NCBI GenBank assembly: GCA_046329815.1
Contig: JAXLTY010000001.1
Span: 1,302,001 to 1,366,000 of the forward strand
Source: JADJSS01 sp046329815
GTDB taxonomy: Bacteria; Bacteroidota; Bacteroidia; Chitinophagales; JADIYW01
Direction: 5' to 3'
Length of the DNA stretch: 64,000 bases
The notes under the pieces are model-generated. The model was not told the DNA's origin. It made no database searches and saw only the letters and a program-made list of their open reading frames with translations. Made by a program: the position numbers and the translations under genes. Below, piece by piece: positions 23,550-33,267 of this stretch. Positions within the stretch are counted from its first letter, which is position 1; each line of letters begins with the position of its first letter.

Positions 23550-26500
23550 ATGCAAGAAGTACAACCTTACCAGCTCCAAAATAAGATCCGAATCGTAACA
23601 GCAGCATCTTTATTCGATGGACATGATGCAGCTATTAATATTATGCGTCGCATTATTCAGGCATCTGGCGCAGAAGTTATTCATTTGGGTCACAATCGTT
23701 CTGTGCAGGAAATTGTAGAATGTGCGATTGAAGAAGATGCCAATGCCATTGCGTTCACTTCCTATCAAGGCGGACATGTAGAATTTTTGAAATACATGTA
23801 TGATTTGCTGCATGAAAAAGGTTGCGGTCACATTAAAATTGTTGGTGGCGGTGGTGGCACTATTTTGCCTTCAGAAATTGAAGAATTGCATGCGTATGGT
23901 ATTGATAGAATTTATTCGCCAGATGACGGACGTGCGTTAGGTTTGCAAGGAATGATTAATGATTTGCTGCAAATCTGTGATTTTCCAACCGGCAAAAATG
24001 TAACATTTGATGAATCAAAATTAAAAGAAAGAAATGCACATCATATCGCGGAATTAATTTCTGCAGCAGAAAATTTTCCGGAAGAATATGATAAGATAGA
24101 AACACAAATTACAGCTTTGAAAAACGAAGTACCTGTTCTCGGAATTACAGGAACTGGTGGCGCAGGAAAATCTTCTCTTACTGACGAATTGGTGCGTCGT
24201 TTTATTTTAGATTTTCCGGATAAAACATTAGCAATCATTTCTGTCGATCCAAGCCGAAGAAAAACAGGTGGTGCTTTATTAGGCGATAGAATCCGCATGA
24301 ACTCGATCAATAATCCAAGAGTGTATATGCGCTCGATGGCAACGCGACAAACAAATGCTTCCATCTCAAAAAATATTACAGATGCTTTGGCTATTTTAAG
24401 AGCTGCACACTATGATTTGATTATTATAGAAACTTCCGGTATTGGACAAAGTGGCACCGAAATAGTAGATATTGCTGATACTTTCCTGTATGTGATGACA
24501 CCTGAATTTGGCGCTGCTTCGCAATTGGAAAAAATTGATATGCTCGATTTTGCGGATGTAGTCGCTATCAATAAATTTGACAAGCGTGGTGCACAAGATG
24601 CGTTGCGCGATGTAAAAAAACAATATCAGCGCAACAGAAATTCATGGAATCAGAGTCCGGATGAGATGCCTGTGTATGGCAGTATTGCTTCGCAGTTCAA
24701 CGATCCTGGAACAAATGAATTATACAAAGCAGTCATTCAAAAAGTCATTGAAAAATCTAAATTATATTGGAAATCTACATTGAATCTGCGCATCGGTAAT
24801 TCTGAAAAGATTTATATCATTCCACCAAACAGAGTTCGTTATTTGTCTGATATTACAAGCACAAATCGTAACTATGATAAATGGGTAAATGAACAGGCAG
24901 AGATAGCCAATAACATTTATGCTTTAGACAGATTAAAAAAAATTTCGAGTCTTAAAGATTTATCGGATGCTGACACTAAAAAATTCATATTACATCCAGA
25001 CTGTGAGGAAATATTAGATTCTTGGCAAGAAAAAAAAGCAAATTACAGCAATGAATTTTATGTATTTAAGGTGCGCGATAAAGAATTAAAACTAAAAACG
25101 CACACCGAGTCTTTATCGCATCAGCAAATACCAAAAGTATGTTTGCCAAAATATGAAGCGTATGGTGATATTTTAAAATGGAGTTTGCAGGAAAATGTGC
25201 CTGGCGAATTTCCATACACAGCTGGTGTTTTTCCTTTTAAAAGAGAAGGTGAAGACCCAACACGTATGTTTGCCGGTGAAGGTGGTCCGGAAAGAACCAA
25301 TAAACGTTTCCATTATGTATCCTTAGGTTTGCCTGCAAAACGGTTGTCAACTGCGTTTGACAGCGTTACATTATATGGCGAAGACCCGGCTATTCGCCCA
25401 GATATATATGGTAAAATCGGCAATTCAGGTGTGTCAATTTGTAACTTAGATGATGCTAAAAAATTGTATTCAGGATTTGATTTATGCTCACCGAATACAT
25501 CTGTTTCGATGACGATAAACGGACCGGCGGCGACCATCTGTGCATTTTTTATGAATGTAGCTATTGACCAAGAATGTGAAAAATACATCCGACAAAATAA
25601 TTTAGTGGATGAGGTTAATCATAAAATAGATAAAATCTATCAAAATAAAAAAACAATAAGACCTACTTATAACGGAACTTTGCCTGAAGGCAACGATGGT
25701 TTAGGTTTGTTATTATTAGGCGTTACCGGCGACCAGGTTTTGGAAAAAGAAGTGTACGATAAAATTAAAGCGTATGCATTATCGCAAGTGCGTGGTACTG
25801 TACAGGCAGATATTTTAAAAGAAGATCAGGCGCAAAATACTTGCATTTTTTCTACAGAGTTTTCGTTAAAATTAATGGGCGATGTGCAGGAATATTTTGT
25901 GCAACATAAAGTGCGAAATTTCTATTCGGTTTCTATCAGTGGTTATCATATTGCTGAAGCTGGTGCCAATCCGATTTCGCAATTAGCATTTACGTTGTCT
26001 AATGGTTTTTCTTTTGTAGAATACTATCTATCAAGAGGAATGCACATTGATGATTTTGCGCCAAACTTATCATTTTTCTTTAGCAATGGTATCGATCCTG
26101 AATATGCCGTAATCGGTCGTGTTGCCCGAAAAATATGGGCAAAAGCGATGAAGTATTTGTATAAAGGAAACGACAGAAGCCAGAAATTAAAATACCATAT
26201 TCAAACTTCAGGAAGAAGTTTGCACGCGCAGGAAATTGATTTTAATGACATTCGTACAACACTGCAGGCATTGTATGCTATTTATGATAATTGCAATTCG
26301 TTACACACCAATGCATACGATGAAGCGATTACCACACCAACCGAAGAAAGTGTACGCAGAGCAATGGCCATTCAGCTAATTATTAATAAAGAATTAGGTT
26401 TGGCAAAAAATGAAAATCCGTTGCAAGGTTCTTTTATTATTGAAGAATTGACGGATTTGGTAGAAGAAGCTGTGTATGCTGAGTTTGACCGATTAACAGA

Positions 26501-26891
26501 ACGCGGCGGCGTTCTCGGTGCGATGGAAACGATGTATCAGCGCGGAAAAATACAGGAAGAAAGTATGTATTACGAAATGAAAAAACATACCGGCGAATTA
26601 CCACTGATTGGCGTAAATACTTTCTTATCATCAAAAGGTTCGCCTACAATATTACCGCAGGAAGTAATACGCAGTACAGAAGAAGAAAAGCAACAACAAA
26701 TTGAAAACTTAAAATCATTGCACGAAAGAAATAAAGAAGAAGCGGCAAACTATTTACAACAATTACAGGAAGCTGCTTTGCACAATAAAAACTTGTTTGA
26801 GGTGTTGATGGAAACCGTGAAATATTGTTCGCTTGGACAAATCACCAATGCTTTGTTTGAGGTAGGCGGTCAGTATAGAAGAAATATGTAA
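23550..26891 (+). CDS. icmF: fused isobutyryl-CoA mutase with G-protein chaperone (IcmF)
   Basis: The protein has 1113 residues in three parts. The B12-binding domain is N-terminal (D23-G-H25-D-A-A; His25 is the cobalt ligand). A MeaI-type GTPase has the P-loop G198-ITGTGGAGKS and a later N-K-F-D. The mutase barrel contains AFDSVTLYGEDP, IYGKIGNSGVSI and DLCSPNTSVSMTINGPA; these match IcmF rather than methylmalonyl-CoA mutase, which has Y and R in the substrate pocket. It interconverts isobutyryl-CoA and n-butyryl-CoA in the cytoplasm, with the GTPase loading and repairing cobalamin. Substrate choice is inferred from the family. It needs adenosylcobalamin, so B12 supports at least two enzymes in this window. 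Confidence 0.93.
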   Translation: MQEVQPYQLQNKIRIVTAASLFDGHDAAINIMRRIIQASGAEVIHLGHNRSVQEIVECAIEEDANAIAFTSYQGGHVEFLKYMYDLLHEKGCGHIKIVGGGGGTILPSEIEELHAYGIDRIYSPDDGRALGLQGMINDLLQICDFPTGKNVTFDESKLKERNAHHIAELISAAENFPEEYDKIETQITALKNEVPVLGITGTGGAGKSSLTDELVRRFILDFPDKTLAIISVDPSRRKTGGALLGDRIRMNSINNPRVYMRSMATRQTNASISKNITDALAILRAAHYDLIIIETSGIGQSGTEIVDIADTFLYVMTPEFGAASQLEKIDMLDFADVVAINKFDKRGAQDALRDVKKQYQRNRNSWNQSPDEMPVYGSIASQFNDPGTNELYKAVIQKVIEKSKLYWKSTLNLRIGNSEKIYIIPPNRVRYLSDITSTNRNYDKWVNEQAEIANNIYALDRLKKISSLKDLSDADTKKFILHPDCEEILDSWQEKKANYSNEFYVFKVRDKELKLKTHTESLSHQQIPKVCLPKYEAYGDILKWSLQENVPGEFPYTAGVFPFKREGEDPTRMFAGEGGPERTNKRFHYVSLGLPAKRLSTAFDSVTLYGEDPAIRPDIYGKIGNSGVSICNLDDAKKLYSGFDLCSPNTSVSMTINGPAATICAFFMNVAIDQECEKYIRQNNLVDEVNHKIDKIYQNKKTIRPTYNGTLPEGNDGLGLLLLGVTGDQVLEKEVYDKIKAYALSQVRGTVQADILKEDQAQNTCIFSTEFSLKLMGDVQEYFVQHKVRNFYSVSISGYHIAEAGANPISQLAFTLSNGFSFVEYYLSRGMHIDDFAPNLSFFFSNGIDPEYAVIGRVARKIWAKAMKYLYKGNDRSQKLKYHIQTSGRSLHAQEIDFNDIRTTLQALYAIYDNCNSLHTNAYDEAITTPTEESVRRAMAIQLIINKELGLAKNENPLQGSFIIEELTDLVEEAVYAEFDRLTERGGVLGAMETMYQRGKIQEESMYYEMKKHTGELPLIGVNTFLSSKGSPTILPQEVIRSTEEEKQQQIENLKSLHERNKEEAANYLQQLQEAALHNKNLFEVLMETVKYCSLGQITNALFEVGGQYRRNM

Positions 26892-26933
26892 TTTCTAAAA
26901 GATTGACTATCTTAGTTGGAATTAAATTAAACT

Positions 26934-28034
26934 ATGAAAAAAATCTTTTTTACCATTTCTGCTTTATGTATTTTATTTGGTTGCACGCGCGAAGCACAAT
27001 CAAGTTTCAGTCATCCATTTACAGAATTTGCTAGTGACCTGAAATCATTTCACTGGTTTGATATTCCTGGAATGATTTGTCGTGACGGCTCGCAAACAGG
27101 CATCGGTTACCGTGTCGGCAGTCCGAAAAAATTAGCCATATATATCAATGGCGGTGGCGCTTGTTTTAATAATGAAACCTGCGCAAGCAATCCTAAATCA
27201 TTCGACCAAAGTGACTGGGCTTCTTTGTCTTCAGAGTATGCGCATCGCGGAATATTTGATGCAGATAACGATAAAAATCCATTAAAAGATTTTTCTTTTG
27301 TATTTGTTCCTTATTGCACCGGCGATGTTCACAGCGGAACCAAATATAATGGCAGAGCACTTGGTTTAGCTGACACACAACGCTATGTTGGTTCATTTAA
27401 TTTTATAAAATCAATGGATTTCATTCAGCCATATTTCGATTACAATAAAGTAGAAGAAATAGTGTTGTTCGGTTTAAGTGCTGGCGGTTATGGTGTGTAC
27501 GTCAACTTTTTAGAAGTAACCAAACGTTTTCCGAATGCAAAAATTACAGTGATCAATGATTCTGGTCCGTTGTTTAGCGATGCGCAGGCGTTTCCGATTT
27601 GTCTGCAAATCGGTTTTACAGTGATTTTCGGATTGCCTTTACCAAGCGATTTGTTAGGTTGCTGCGGCACTCCTGAATTAGGCTTGGCAAATGTATATGA
27701 GTATTCCAGCAAGAAATTTCCAAATGCAAACTTTGGATTTATTTCTTCGTATGAAGATGCAACTTCACGTTTCTTTTTGAGTTTCGGATATAATAATTGT
27801 ACCGGCGCGCCTGGAAACCAGCTACCTGCTGCGGTTTTCAGAGATGGCATCACACATCTTCGCGACAATGTTCTGATACCGAAAAGCACCTGGTCAACAT
27901 ACTATATTAATGGTGATTCGCATACGATGCTGGCTGATAATGAAATCTTTTACAACAGACATTTGTCAGGCATGTATTTATACGAATGGGTCGGCAAGCT
28001 ACTGAAAGGCGAGCGCATGCAAGTTACGGAATAG
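26934..28034 (+). CDS. pectin acetylesterase/Notum-like lipoprotein esterase
   Basis: The protein has 366 residues with lipobox L-F-G-C (Cys about 16). YINGGGACFNNETC supplies the oxyanion glycine run and disulfide cysteines; G180-L-S182-A-G-G185 holds the nucleophile; FVPYCTGDVHSG follows the family order; a late S-H-T provides the probable catalytic His. Pectin acetylesterase family members remove acyl groups from polysaccharides or, in the animal Notum branch, from proteins; the substrate here is unknown. It is probably anchored in the outer membrane. It starts 42 bases after icmF and may be co-transcribed; a terminator follows. Confidence 0.85.
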   Translation: MKKIFFTISALCILFGCTREAQSSFSHPFTEFASDLKSFHWFDIPGMICRDGSQTGIGYRVGSPKKLAIYINGGGACFNNETCASNPKSFDQSDWASLSSEYAHRGIFDADNDKNPLKDFSFVFVPYCTGDVHSGTKYNGRALGLADTQRYVGSFNFIKSMDFIQPYFDYNKVEEIVLFGLSAGGYGVYVNFLEVTKRFPNAKITVINDSGPLFSDAQAFPICLQIGFTVIFGLPLPSDLLGCCGTPELGLANVYEYSSKKFPNANFGFISSYEDATSRFFLSFGYNNCTGAPGNQLPAAVFRDGITHLRDNVLIPKSTWSTYYINGDSHTMLADNEIFYNRHLSGMYLYEWVGKLLKGERMQVTE

Positions 28035-28062
28035 AAATAATTAGCTAATGTTTTAGATAATG

Positions 28063-28100
28063 AACAAAAGGCGTCTCGTTTGAACAAGACGCCTTTTGTT
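28063..28100. terminator. bidirectional terminator
   Basis: AACAAAAGGCGTCT (28063-28076) pairs perfectly with AGACGCCTTTTGTT (28087-28100) across 10 bases and lies between convergent genes; T-rich sequence follows on the plus strand. Confidence 0.9.
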
Positions 28101-28117
28101 TTATTACAAATATTTTA

Positions 28118-28624
28118 TTAAGAAGGAAAATCAGCGGTTGGTCCGTAGGCGCCTCGAACGGGAACATCTAATAAACGCAGGTAAACAGTCAGTTGTCCGC
28201 GGTGATGATAGACGTGGTTCAGTGCAAAACTACGCAGCACGGCAATTTTCGGCATGGTAAAATAAATAGTATCGCCGTTGCGCATCGTCCATTGTTGATT
28301 CACTAAAACATCGGCGCTGGTATTTTGTATCGATTGCAATGCGGCAGCCGTTGCATCATCATGTATCTTTAATAATTCTTCTACCGTAGCTGCTTTTTTC
28401 GCAACGTAAGGTTCTGTGGCAAAATCCAGACCATCGCGGTCTAAGGTAATCGGCACCCAGTTCGGCAAATCGGCAATGTGTATCGCCAAGCTTTCCAGAC
28501 TCATTGATTTTTCGTGCGGTTTCCACGATAGTTTGTCCATAGGAATAGTTTCCAAAAGACGGCGCGTGCTGGCACATTCGTTGGTGTACTCGTTGGTTAA
28601 GCTTTTGATGATATTGAAATCCAT
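28118..28624 (-). CDS. DinB-family protein
   Basis: The protein has 168 residues from ATG 28624; a GTG at 28660 also opens the frame but adds 12 non-conserved residues. The DinB four-helix bundle is shown by a first metal histidine in LAIHIADLPNW and the paired late motif NHVYHHRGQLTVYLR, which usually gives two more ligands. DinB/YfiT-like proteins bind a divalent metal and include thiol-dependent transferases; the substrate is unknown. It is monocistronic. Confidence 0.88.
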   Translation of the reverse strand: MDFNIIKSLTNEYTNECASTRRLLETIPMDKLSWKPHEKSMSLESLAIHIADLPNWVPITLDRDGLDFATEPYVAKKAATVEELLKIHDDATAAALQSIQNTSADVLVNQQWTMRNGDTIYFTMPKIAVLRSFALNHVYHHRGQLTVYLRLLDVPVRGAYGPTADFPS

Positions 28625-28704
28625 ATTTTTTGTTTTGACTGCAAGATAAGTTTCTTTCACTAAAAAATAATCGTGTATAAATTTCTTTATTAGCGGCGCG
28701 GTTC

Positions 28705-28712
28705 TATTTTTG
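28705..28712 (+). promoter_or_regulatory. -7 box next to a GTG start
   Basis: TATTTTTG lies 4 bases before GTG 28717, with TTTC 19 bases upstream (28682-28685). A transcript starting about 7 bases after the box would begin at the start codon. Confidence 0.6.
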
Positions 28713-28716
28713 CAGC

Positions 28717-29448
28717 GTGAGCGATACTATTTATCCATCTGATAATTTTCCGGTTCCTATTCGTATTATTGTTGAGCGGCGCAACTATTCGCGCGTGGCG
28801 CTGGGCAAGAAAGAAATTGTGATTCGTTTGCCAAAACACATCACGGCAACGGAAAAACAGAAGATCGTACAGAAGTTTTTGGTGTGGGCAAAAGAGCAGA
28901 TACAGGAAAAACAATGTTATGCGCACATACAAACTTCTATTACTTATTATCAGAACCGCACGATTACTGTGTATGGAAAGCAGTTTCTGATCGAGTTGAA
29001 TTTTGGTTTGGAAGGAAAGAATAAATTGAGTTATCGCGGCGATTATATTCTGCATATTTATTTATTAGAGCAGCAAACGGAAGAGCAAAAGATTGCCGAG
29101 ATACAACGTTTCCTGCTTCGTTTTACGGAAAAATACTTTTTGCCGCTGTTACAAAAACGCACACTGTACTGGAATGATTTCTATTTTAAGGAAAAGATAG
29201 AGAAGATAACGGTGAAGCATACCATTTCGCGGTGGGGCAGTTGCTCGTCTTCGCGGAAGATTGCGTTTGCGACAAAATTGCTGCTGCTGCCGGACGATAT
29301 TATCGATTATGTGATCGTGCATGAGCTGGCGCACCTAAAAGAAATGAACCACTCGGCAAAATTCTGGAAGCAAGTGGAAAATGCGATGCCTGATTATCAG
29401 CAAAAAAGGAAATGGCTGAAAGACCACGGCAACAAAATAGATTTTTAA
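28717..29448 (+). CDS. YgjP-like zinc metallopeptidase (SprT/M48-related)
   Basis: The protein has 243 residues. The zinc motif H202-E203-L-A-H206-L-K-E-M-N-H212 provides two His ligands, the catalytic Glu and the third His. S-R-W-G-S-C upstream is the usual YgjP/DUF45 signature. An N-terminal beta domain precedes it. It is a predicted cytoplasmic peptidase with unknown substrate. It starts with GTG immediately after a promoter box, so its mRNA is probably leaderless. It is divergent from dinB and followed after 13 bases by a convergent lipoprotein gene. Confidence 0.88.
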   Translation: MSDTIYPSDNFPVPIRIIVERRNYSRVALGKKEIVIRLPKHITATEKQKIVQKFLVWAKEQIQEKQCYAHIQTSITYYQNRTITVYGKQFLIELNFGLEGKNKLSYRGDYILHIYLLEQQTEEQKIAEIQRFLLRFTEKYFLPLLQKRTLYWNDFYFKEKIEKITVKHTISRWGSCSSSRKIAFATKLLLLPDDIIDYVIVHELAHLKEMNHSAKFWKQVENAMPDYQQKRKWLKDHGNKIDF

Positions 29449-29461
29449 AGCAATATTATTT

Positions 29462-29881
29462 CTAATCCTGAATATTTACATTAATAGTTTTGGAGAAGCG
29501 GTGTTTTTCCAGATCAACAACATTGATGATGAATTGTGCGGCGGTGAGTGTGGACGGAAATCCGCCGGAGAAATTATAGGAATAATTGAATGAAGTTTTG
29601 CCGTGAACTATATCACTGCCTATCAGAAAATAATTGGCAAAATAAGAAAGAGAGGACAGTGGTGAGGCATCTTTTAGAATGACACTGCAGCTATCTATAC
29701 CTTTGGTAGCAGCGATACTAAAAGCGATATTCATGGAACCGGTATAGGTGGTGCCTTCTGTTGGACTGTTTATTGTTACTGTTAAACGGTCTTCTGTTTC
29801 ACCTGATTTTTTGCAGGTAGCCATGAAAACAGAGATCGCACAAATTGCTATAGTGATTGCTCTTAATTTTTTCATTTGCAA
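29462..29881 (-). CDS. small lipoprotein with Ig-like fold
   Basis: The protein has 139 residues with a lipobox FMATC (Cys about 23). TVTINSPTEGTTYTGSMNIAFSI is the opening of a bacterial Ig-like domain, and the last strand ends ...FSKTINVNI. It carries no enzymatic motif. It is probably an outer-membrane lipoprotein. M3 (29875) is an equally good start. Confidence 0.75.
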   Translation of the reverse strand: MQMKKLRAITIAICAISVFMATCKKSGETEDRLTVTINSPTEGTTYTGSMNIAFSIAATKGIDSCSVILKDASPLSSLSYFANYFLIGSDIVHGKTSFNYSYNFSGGFPSTLTAAQFIINVVDLEKHRFSKTINVNIQD

Positions 29882-29998
29882 TTAGAGTATTTCTTCAAAT
29901 TTAGAAATTAAGATCTGCTTTTTCAATACATAGTTTGTAGTAGGAAAGCATACCACCAACTTAAAGAGCCGCTTCACTTGCCTAAACGTTTTTCTTTT

Positions 29999-30006
29999 TA
30001 TCTTTG
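29999..30006 (+). promoter_or_regulatory. -7 box next to an ATG start
   Basis: TATCTTTG ends 4 bases before ATG 30011; CTTG lies 18 bases upstream. Transcription would begin at or next to the start codon. Confidence 0.6.
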
Positions 30007-30010
30007 CGAT

Positions 30011-30532
30011 ATGAAAAATTTTATTTGTGTGGCCGCTGGAATTTTATTTCTTTTGGCCTCATGTGAATACAGCAAGGAACCGAAAACATTTAGTAATGAA
30101 AAGGTGATTATTCAGTATCCGTCGTATCTTCATGTGTCGAATGATGTATATCCGACGAATCAAACGCTACTGCAAACTAAAAATGATTACCGCGATGTGT
30201 ATTTTATTCTAATCGATTTCGGACAAAAACCAGGCGACAGTGGCTTTGCACTGATGTACGATTCCATTACCAATCAGTTAAAACGAAATCTGAAAGAAGT
30301 ATTGGTGGAAAAGGATTCTGTGTTTACAGTAAATAATTTAAATGCCAGAGAATACCAGGTTTCAGGTGTTCTGTCGTCAGAAAAACAAGCGTTGCGTTTT
30401 TTGTTTACGCTGGATTTGTTTGAAGACAAAAACGGTCATTTATATCAAACGGCTGGCTGGTTATTAAGACACAAACGCCAGCTTTGGGAAAGAGACTTGC
30501 AAAAAGCGGCGTACTCGCTACAGGTGAAATGA
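30011..30532 (+). CDS. small lipoprotein of unknown function
   Basis: The protein has 173 residues from ATG 30011, which fits the signal MKNFICVAAGILFLLASC (lipobox LASC, Cys18). An upstream GTG or TTG frame from 29978 overlaps the promoter box and is rejected. The body is a mixed alpha/beta domain of about 150 residues (F-S-N-E-K-V-I-I-Q-Y-P-S..., ...YQTAGWLLRHKRQLWERDL) with no motif I recognise. Likely leaderless mRNA. Confidence 0.7.
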   Translation: MKNFICVAAGILFLLASCEYSKEPKTFSNEKVIIQYPSYLHVSNDVYPTNQTLLQTKNDYRDVYFILIDFGQKPGDSGFALMYDSITNQLKRNLKEVLVEKDSVFTVNNLNAREYQVSGVLSSEKQALRFLFTLDLFEDKNGHLYQTAGWLLRHKRQLWERDLQKAAYSLQVK

Positions 30533-30536
30533 TTTT

Positions 30537-30612
30537 AACCACATAGGTACATAGAAAACTGTCGCTGAAAAAGATCTACAGAGAAGCGATGCTTTGCACA
30601 TAGCTGTGTTTT
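30537..30612. repeat. ACCACATAGGTACATAG-type intergenic repeat
   Basis: AACCACATAGGTACATAG (30537-30554) and CACATAGCTGTG (30597-30608), with CTACAGAGAAG between them, form a degenerate palindromic repeat between convergent genes. Confidence 0.5.
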
Positions 30613-30618
30613 TGAAAA

Positions 30619-31677
30619 TCACTCAATTTCTTTTATATAGATTTTATAATCGCTGTACATTTTCAGCAGTTGTTTGAGCGTTGCGTAGTGGTAACCTTTG
30701 CGGTGATTTTGTTCGGTTACTTTATGCAGGTAATAAATGTGGCGCGCAATTTCTTTCCATGCAAAGAATAAAGAATGTTTCGGATCGTAGATATGCGTCG
30801 GTTCGCTGCCAGCGCCGTTGGTTTCAATGATGGCAAAGTTTTTTCCTTCTTCGAGGTCTTGCCAGTTGTCGAATTTCACATCCATTCTGCCAAAATAATA
30901 GCCGTGAATCTGCGAGCAGATGTTGTTGAATGTCGCTTCCATTTTAGGTGTAATCTTGTGCGAATAATCTAAAAACTTAGAACCGCGCACATGGTTGCCG
31001 AATGGTACCAGCATTATGGTTTTGTCTTTTGGAATAATATCATTCCATTGGTTTTTAAATTTTTCCTGCAAATAATTTAGCTGATAGTAAGTGCGCGCAT
31101 CGCTGTAAATTAATTCTTCTAATGTTTGTTTTCCGTTGCCTGTAACTTGCAAGAATTCTTTATAAACAATACCTGTCAGCTTGCCTTTTTCTTCATTCGG
31201 ATAGCGTACATAAAACAAGCCGATCTCGTGCTGATAATTAATGAGTTGCTGAATTAAATATGGATGTTTCGCGGTTTGATGCTGCTGCATTAATTCATCT
31301 TTAGTATAAATTTTCTTTACACCGATTCCTCTTTGTCCGATGTTTGGTTTGGTGATGAACGGATAAGCAATATTGGCTTTGTTTATTTGTTCTATAAGTG
31401 ATGCGATACCCTGTTTCGGTTCAACATAAATTGTAGTTGGATAGTATTGCTTCGGAATTAAACTGTAGATCTTAATTTTACTTTCCATCACAAAATTCAT
31501 TTCGCCATCGTGCGGATTTGCGGTGACAAAAAAACCGGCGTGCCTTGCTTTTGCTGCGCATAACGCATACAACGGATACATTGGAAAATAGACGACTTCC
31601 TGTGGCCAGTATTCCCAATTTGCCAACTTGTGCAAAAAGTATTTCGCTTTATAGTATGCTTTTTTCGCTGGCTGCAT
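30619..31677 (-). CDS. ATP-grasp family ligase-like protein
   Basis: The protein has 352 residues. A helical N-terminus is followed by an ATP-grasp fold: FITKPNIGQRGIGVKK (about 120-135) is the nucleotide-binding Lys and glycine loop, PYLIQQLI gives the hinge, and GRMDVKFD plus IIETNGAGSEP supply the Mg-binding D/E/N. Such enzymes join an acyl phosphate to an amine; D-Ala-D-Ala ligase is the best-known relative, but the N-terminal part differs, so the substrate is unknown. It is the last gene of the sigma-factor operon and overlaps the previous gene by 29 bases. Confidence 0.75.
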   Translation of the reverse strand: MQPAKKAYYKAKYFLHKLANWEYWPQEVVYFPMYPLYALCAAKARHAGFFVTANPHDGEMNFVMESKIKIYSLIPKQYYPTTIYVEPKQGIASLIEQINKANIAYPFITKPNIGQRGIGVKKIYTKDELMQQHQTAKHPYLIQQLINYQHEIGLFYVRYPNEEKGKLTGIVYKEFLQVTGNGKQTLEELIYSDARTYYQLNYLQEKFKNQWNDIIPKDKTIMLVPFGNHVRGSKFLDYSHKITPKMEATFNNICSQIHGYYFGRMDVKFDNWQDLEEGKNFAIIETNGAGSEPTHIYDPKHSLFFAWKEIARHIYYLHKVTEQNHRKGYHYATLKQLLKMYSDYKIYIKEIE

Positions 31678-32371
31678 GTAGGTTCACACTGTATTCTTTA
31701 TCTTCTAAAAGATTGTGATGATAGAATGTATTTCCGGTTGGCGTCAAAACCACTTGTGTGACGCTGAACGTCAACAACTGTTCGTTTCGGTTGATGACAA
31801 AACCATTTATCAAATCTGTTTTGGAATGATGCAGTTGTAAAATATCGTCTTTCGTTAATTCATTTTTTGAAGCAAGCAATTCCTGAAATCTTTCCAGTTT
31901 ATTTTCTCTTGCTTCCACATCATATAATGTTGCCGATGACCACAGCCATGGTTCATTGTGTGGATTTTCAATCAGCATTTTTTCTTTGCCGTCCCAAAAA
32001 AATTCAAACAAGGTTTCTCCGAAATACAAGATCATCGTAAACGGTTCTATATTGTCCAAATCATACTTTGTGAGTTCTTCAACGCAATTTTCTGCATTGG
32101 ATATATCAAGTACGACCAAACCGCGACTTTTCCGATACGGATATTTCGGCACATGGCGTTCGAACGCGCCGTTCAGCAAAACGATAACAGTACCGTCATT
32201 GCGCAACGTCATCCAGGTGCCGTTGGCTTGTGTGTCTTTGCAATAAATAAGTTTGAAGTTTTCAAAACCGTATTCCTGTGGCGGCAGCGCCAGTTTGCGG
32301 CTGTAGTGCTCATCTCTGTTGGATGTGATAATGGTTTGGTTGTTATTTTTATAAAAACTTACTGTACACAT
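31649..32371 (-). CDS. NRDE/TANGO2-family protein
   Basis: The protein has 240 residues. M-C-T-V-S-F at the start gives the Cys2 conserved in this family (compare Ntn-type folds), followed by S-N-R-D-E at 17-21, NGTWMTLRNDG and LLNGAFE. Eukaryotic TANGO2/HRG-9 has been tied to heme trafficking; the bacterial role is not settled. It overlaps both neighbours (13 and 29 bases), so it is translated from the same mRNA as the DinB-like and ATP-grasp genes. Confidence 0.88.
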   Translation of the reverse strand: MCTVSFYKNNNQTIITSNRDEHYSRKLALPPQEYGFENFKLIYCKDTQANGTWMTLRNDGTVIVLLNGAFERHVPKYPYRKSRGLVVLDISNAENCVEELTKYDLDNIEPFTMILYFGETLFEFFWDGKEKMLIENPHNEPWLWSSATLYDVEARENKLERFQELLASKNELTKDDILQLHHSKTDLINGFVINRNEQLLTFSVTQVVLTPTGNTFYHHNLLEDKEYSVNLHAASEKSIL

Positions 32372-32844
32372 TGTTCTTTGTAGGAAATTGTAGCCGGTGC
32401 GTAGCCAAATTCAGGCGGAAAAACGAAAGCCGGTTCGATGGATAAAACAGCTACTTTTATGATGGCTGCATGATGAATAATATGTTCTGTAACAACATCT
32501 ATTTCTCTGTAATAAGTAGAATTAAAACAGGCATTATCATCTACGGATACAATTTGGAGTTGTTTATCTACTTTATTGGATCGGACTTGTAGCTGTTGTA
32601 TAATAGAACGTGCAATACTCTTTTGTGTTTCTATTGATTTATCACGGTTTCTGTCGCCATAATTAATAATGCCATTTTCGTAGTTATCAAATAAAATTTG
32701 CCAATGTTCAATCACATGGCGAACCTGCATTCCAATTGTTTTATTTTCTAAAACAGGTATTGGTTGTGTATAAAACTGCTCCGGTATATTTTCTATAACT
32801 TCCAATAAGCCATTGGAAATTTTTACAATGGATTTTTGCATCAT
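32359..32844 (-). CDS. DinB-superfamily protein
   Basis: The protein has 161 residues. MQVRHVIEHW (His43 and His47) and the late EHIIHHAAIIKV give the spaced histidines of a DinB four-helix bundle. A probable divalent-metal protein in the cytoplasm; the substrate is unknown. It overlaps DoxX by 4 bases (ATGA) and the NRDE gene by 13. Confidence 0.75.
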   Translation of the reverse strand: MMQKSIVKISNGLLEVIENIPEQFYTQPIPVLENKTIGMQVRHVIEHWQILFDNYENGIINYGDRNRDKSIETQKSIARSIIQQLQVRSNKVDKQLQIVSVDDNACFNSTYYREIDVVTEHIIHHAAIIKVAVLSIEPAFVFPPEFGYAPATISYKEQCVQ

Positions 32845-33263
32845 TGTGGTTTTTGCTTTATCAAATTATGTAAAAAAACCTTATTCTGATAGATAATTAT
32901 CAGACAACAGATTAATGTGATTGTTGCCGCAATAAAGAGCGAACCGTGGTCATTTATCAGATGACTTTCTTCATCGTAATATTGTACATTGATACCTAGT
33001 ATAAAAAGATGCGAAACGATTGCGCCACTCATCGTGCCTGCGCCCAATATCGCACCAAATACTGACAAAGATGGAATCAATAACAATATGCCACCAATTA
33101 ATTCTATAATGCCTGTTCCGATTCTTCCATATGCTTCATAGTCGCCCATTAATGCGGTAAAAATATGAATGGGTTCGGGCGCTGCCGTGAATTTATAAAA
33201 TAAGGTTTGCAGCATGATGACAGCCGGAACGATGCGAAGCGTCCAAAAAAATATTTTTTTCAT
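32841..33263 (-). CDS. DoxX-like four-helix membrane protein
   Basis: The protein has 140 residues with four hydrophobic segments. RIVPAVIMLQTLFYKFTAAPEPI at the start and GRIGTGIIELIGGILLL in helix 2 are DoxX-like. DoxX relatives are inner-membrane proteins implicated in redox and thiol stress, often beside oxidoreductase genes. It lies 4 bases after the YHS gene and overlaps the DinB-like gene. Confidence 0.75.
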   Translation of the reverse strand: MKKIFFWTLRIVPAVIMLQTLFYKFTAAPEPIHIFTALMGDYEAYGRIGTGIIELIGGILLLIPSLSVFGAILGAGTMSGAIVSHLFILGINVQYYDEESHLINDHGSLFIAATITLICCLIIIYQNKVFLHNLIKQKPQ

Positions 33264-33267
33264 GTTG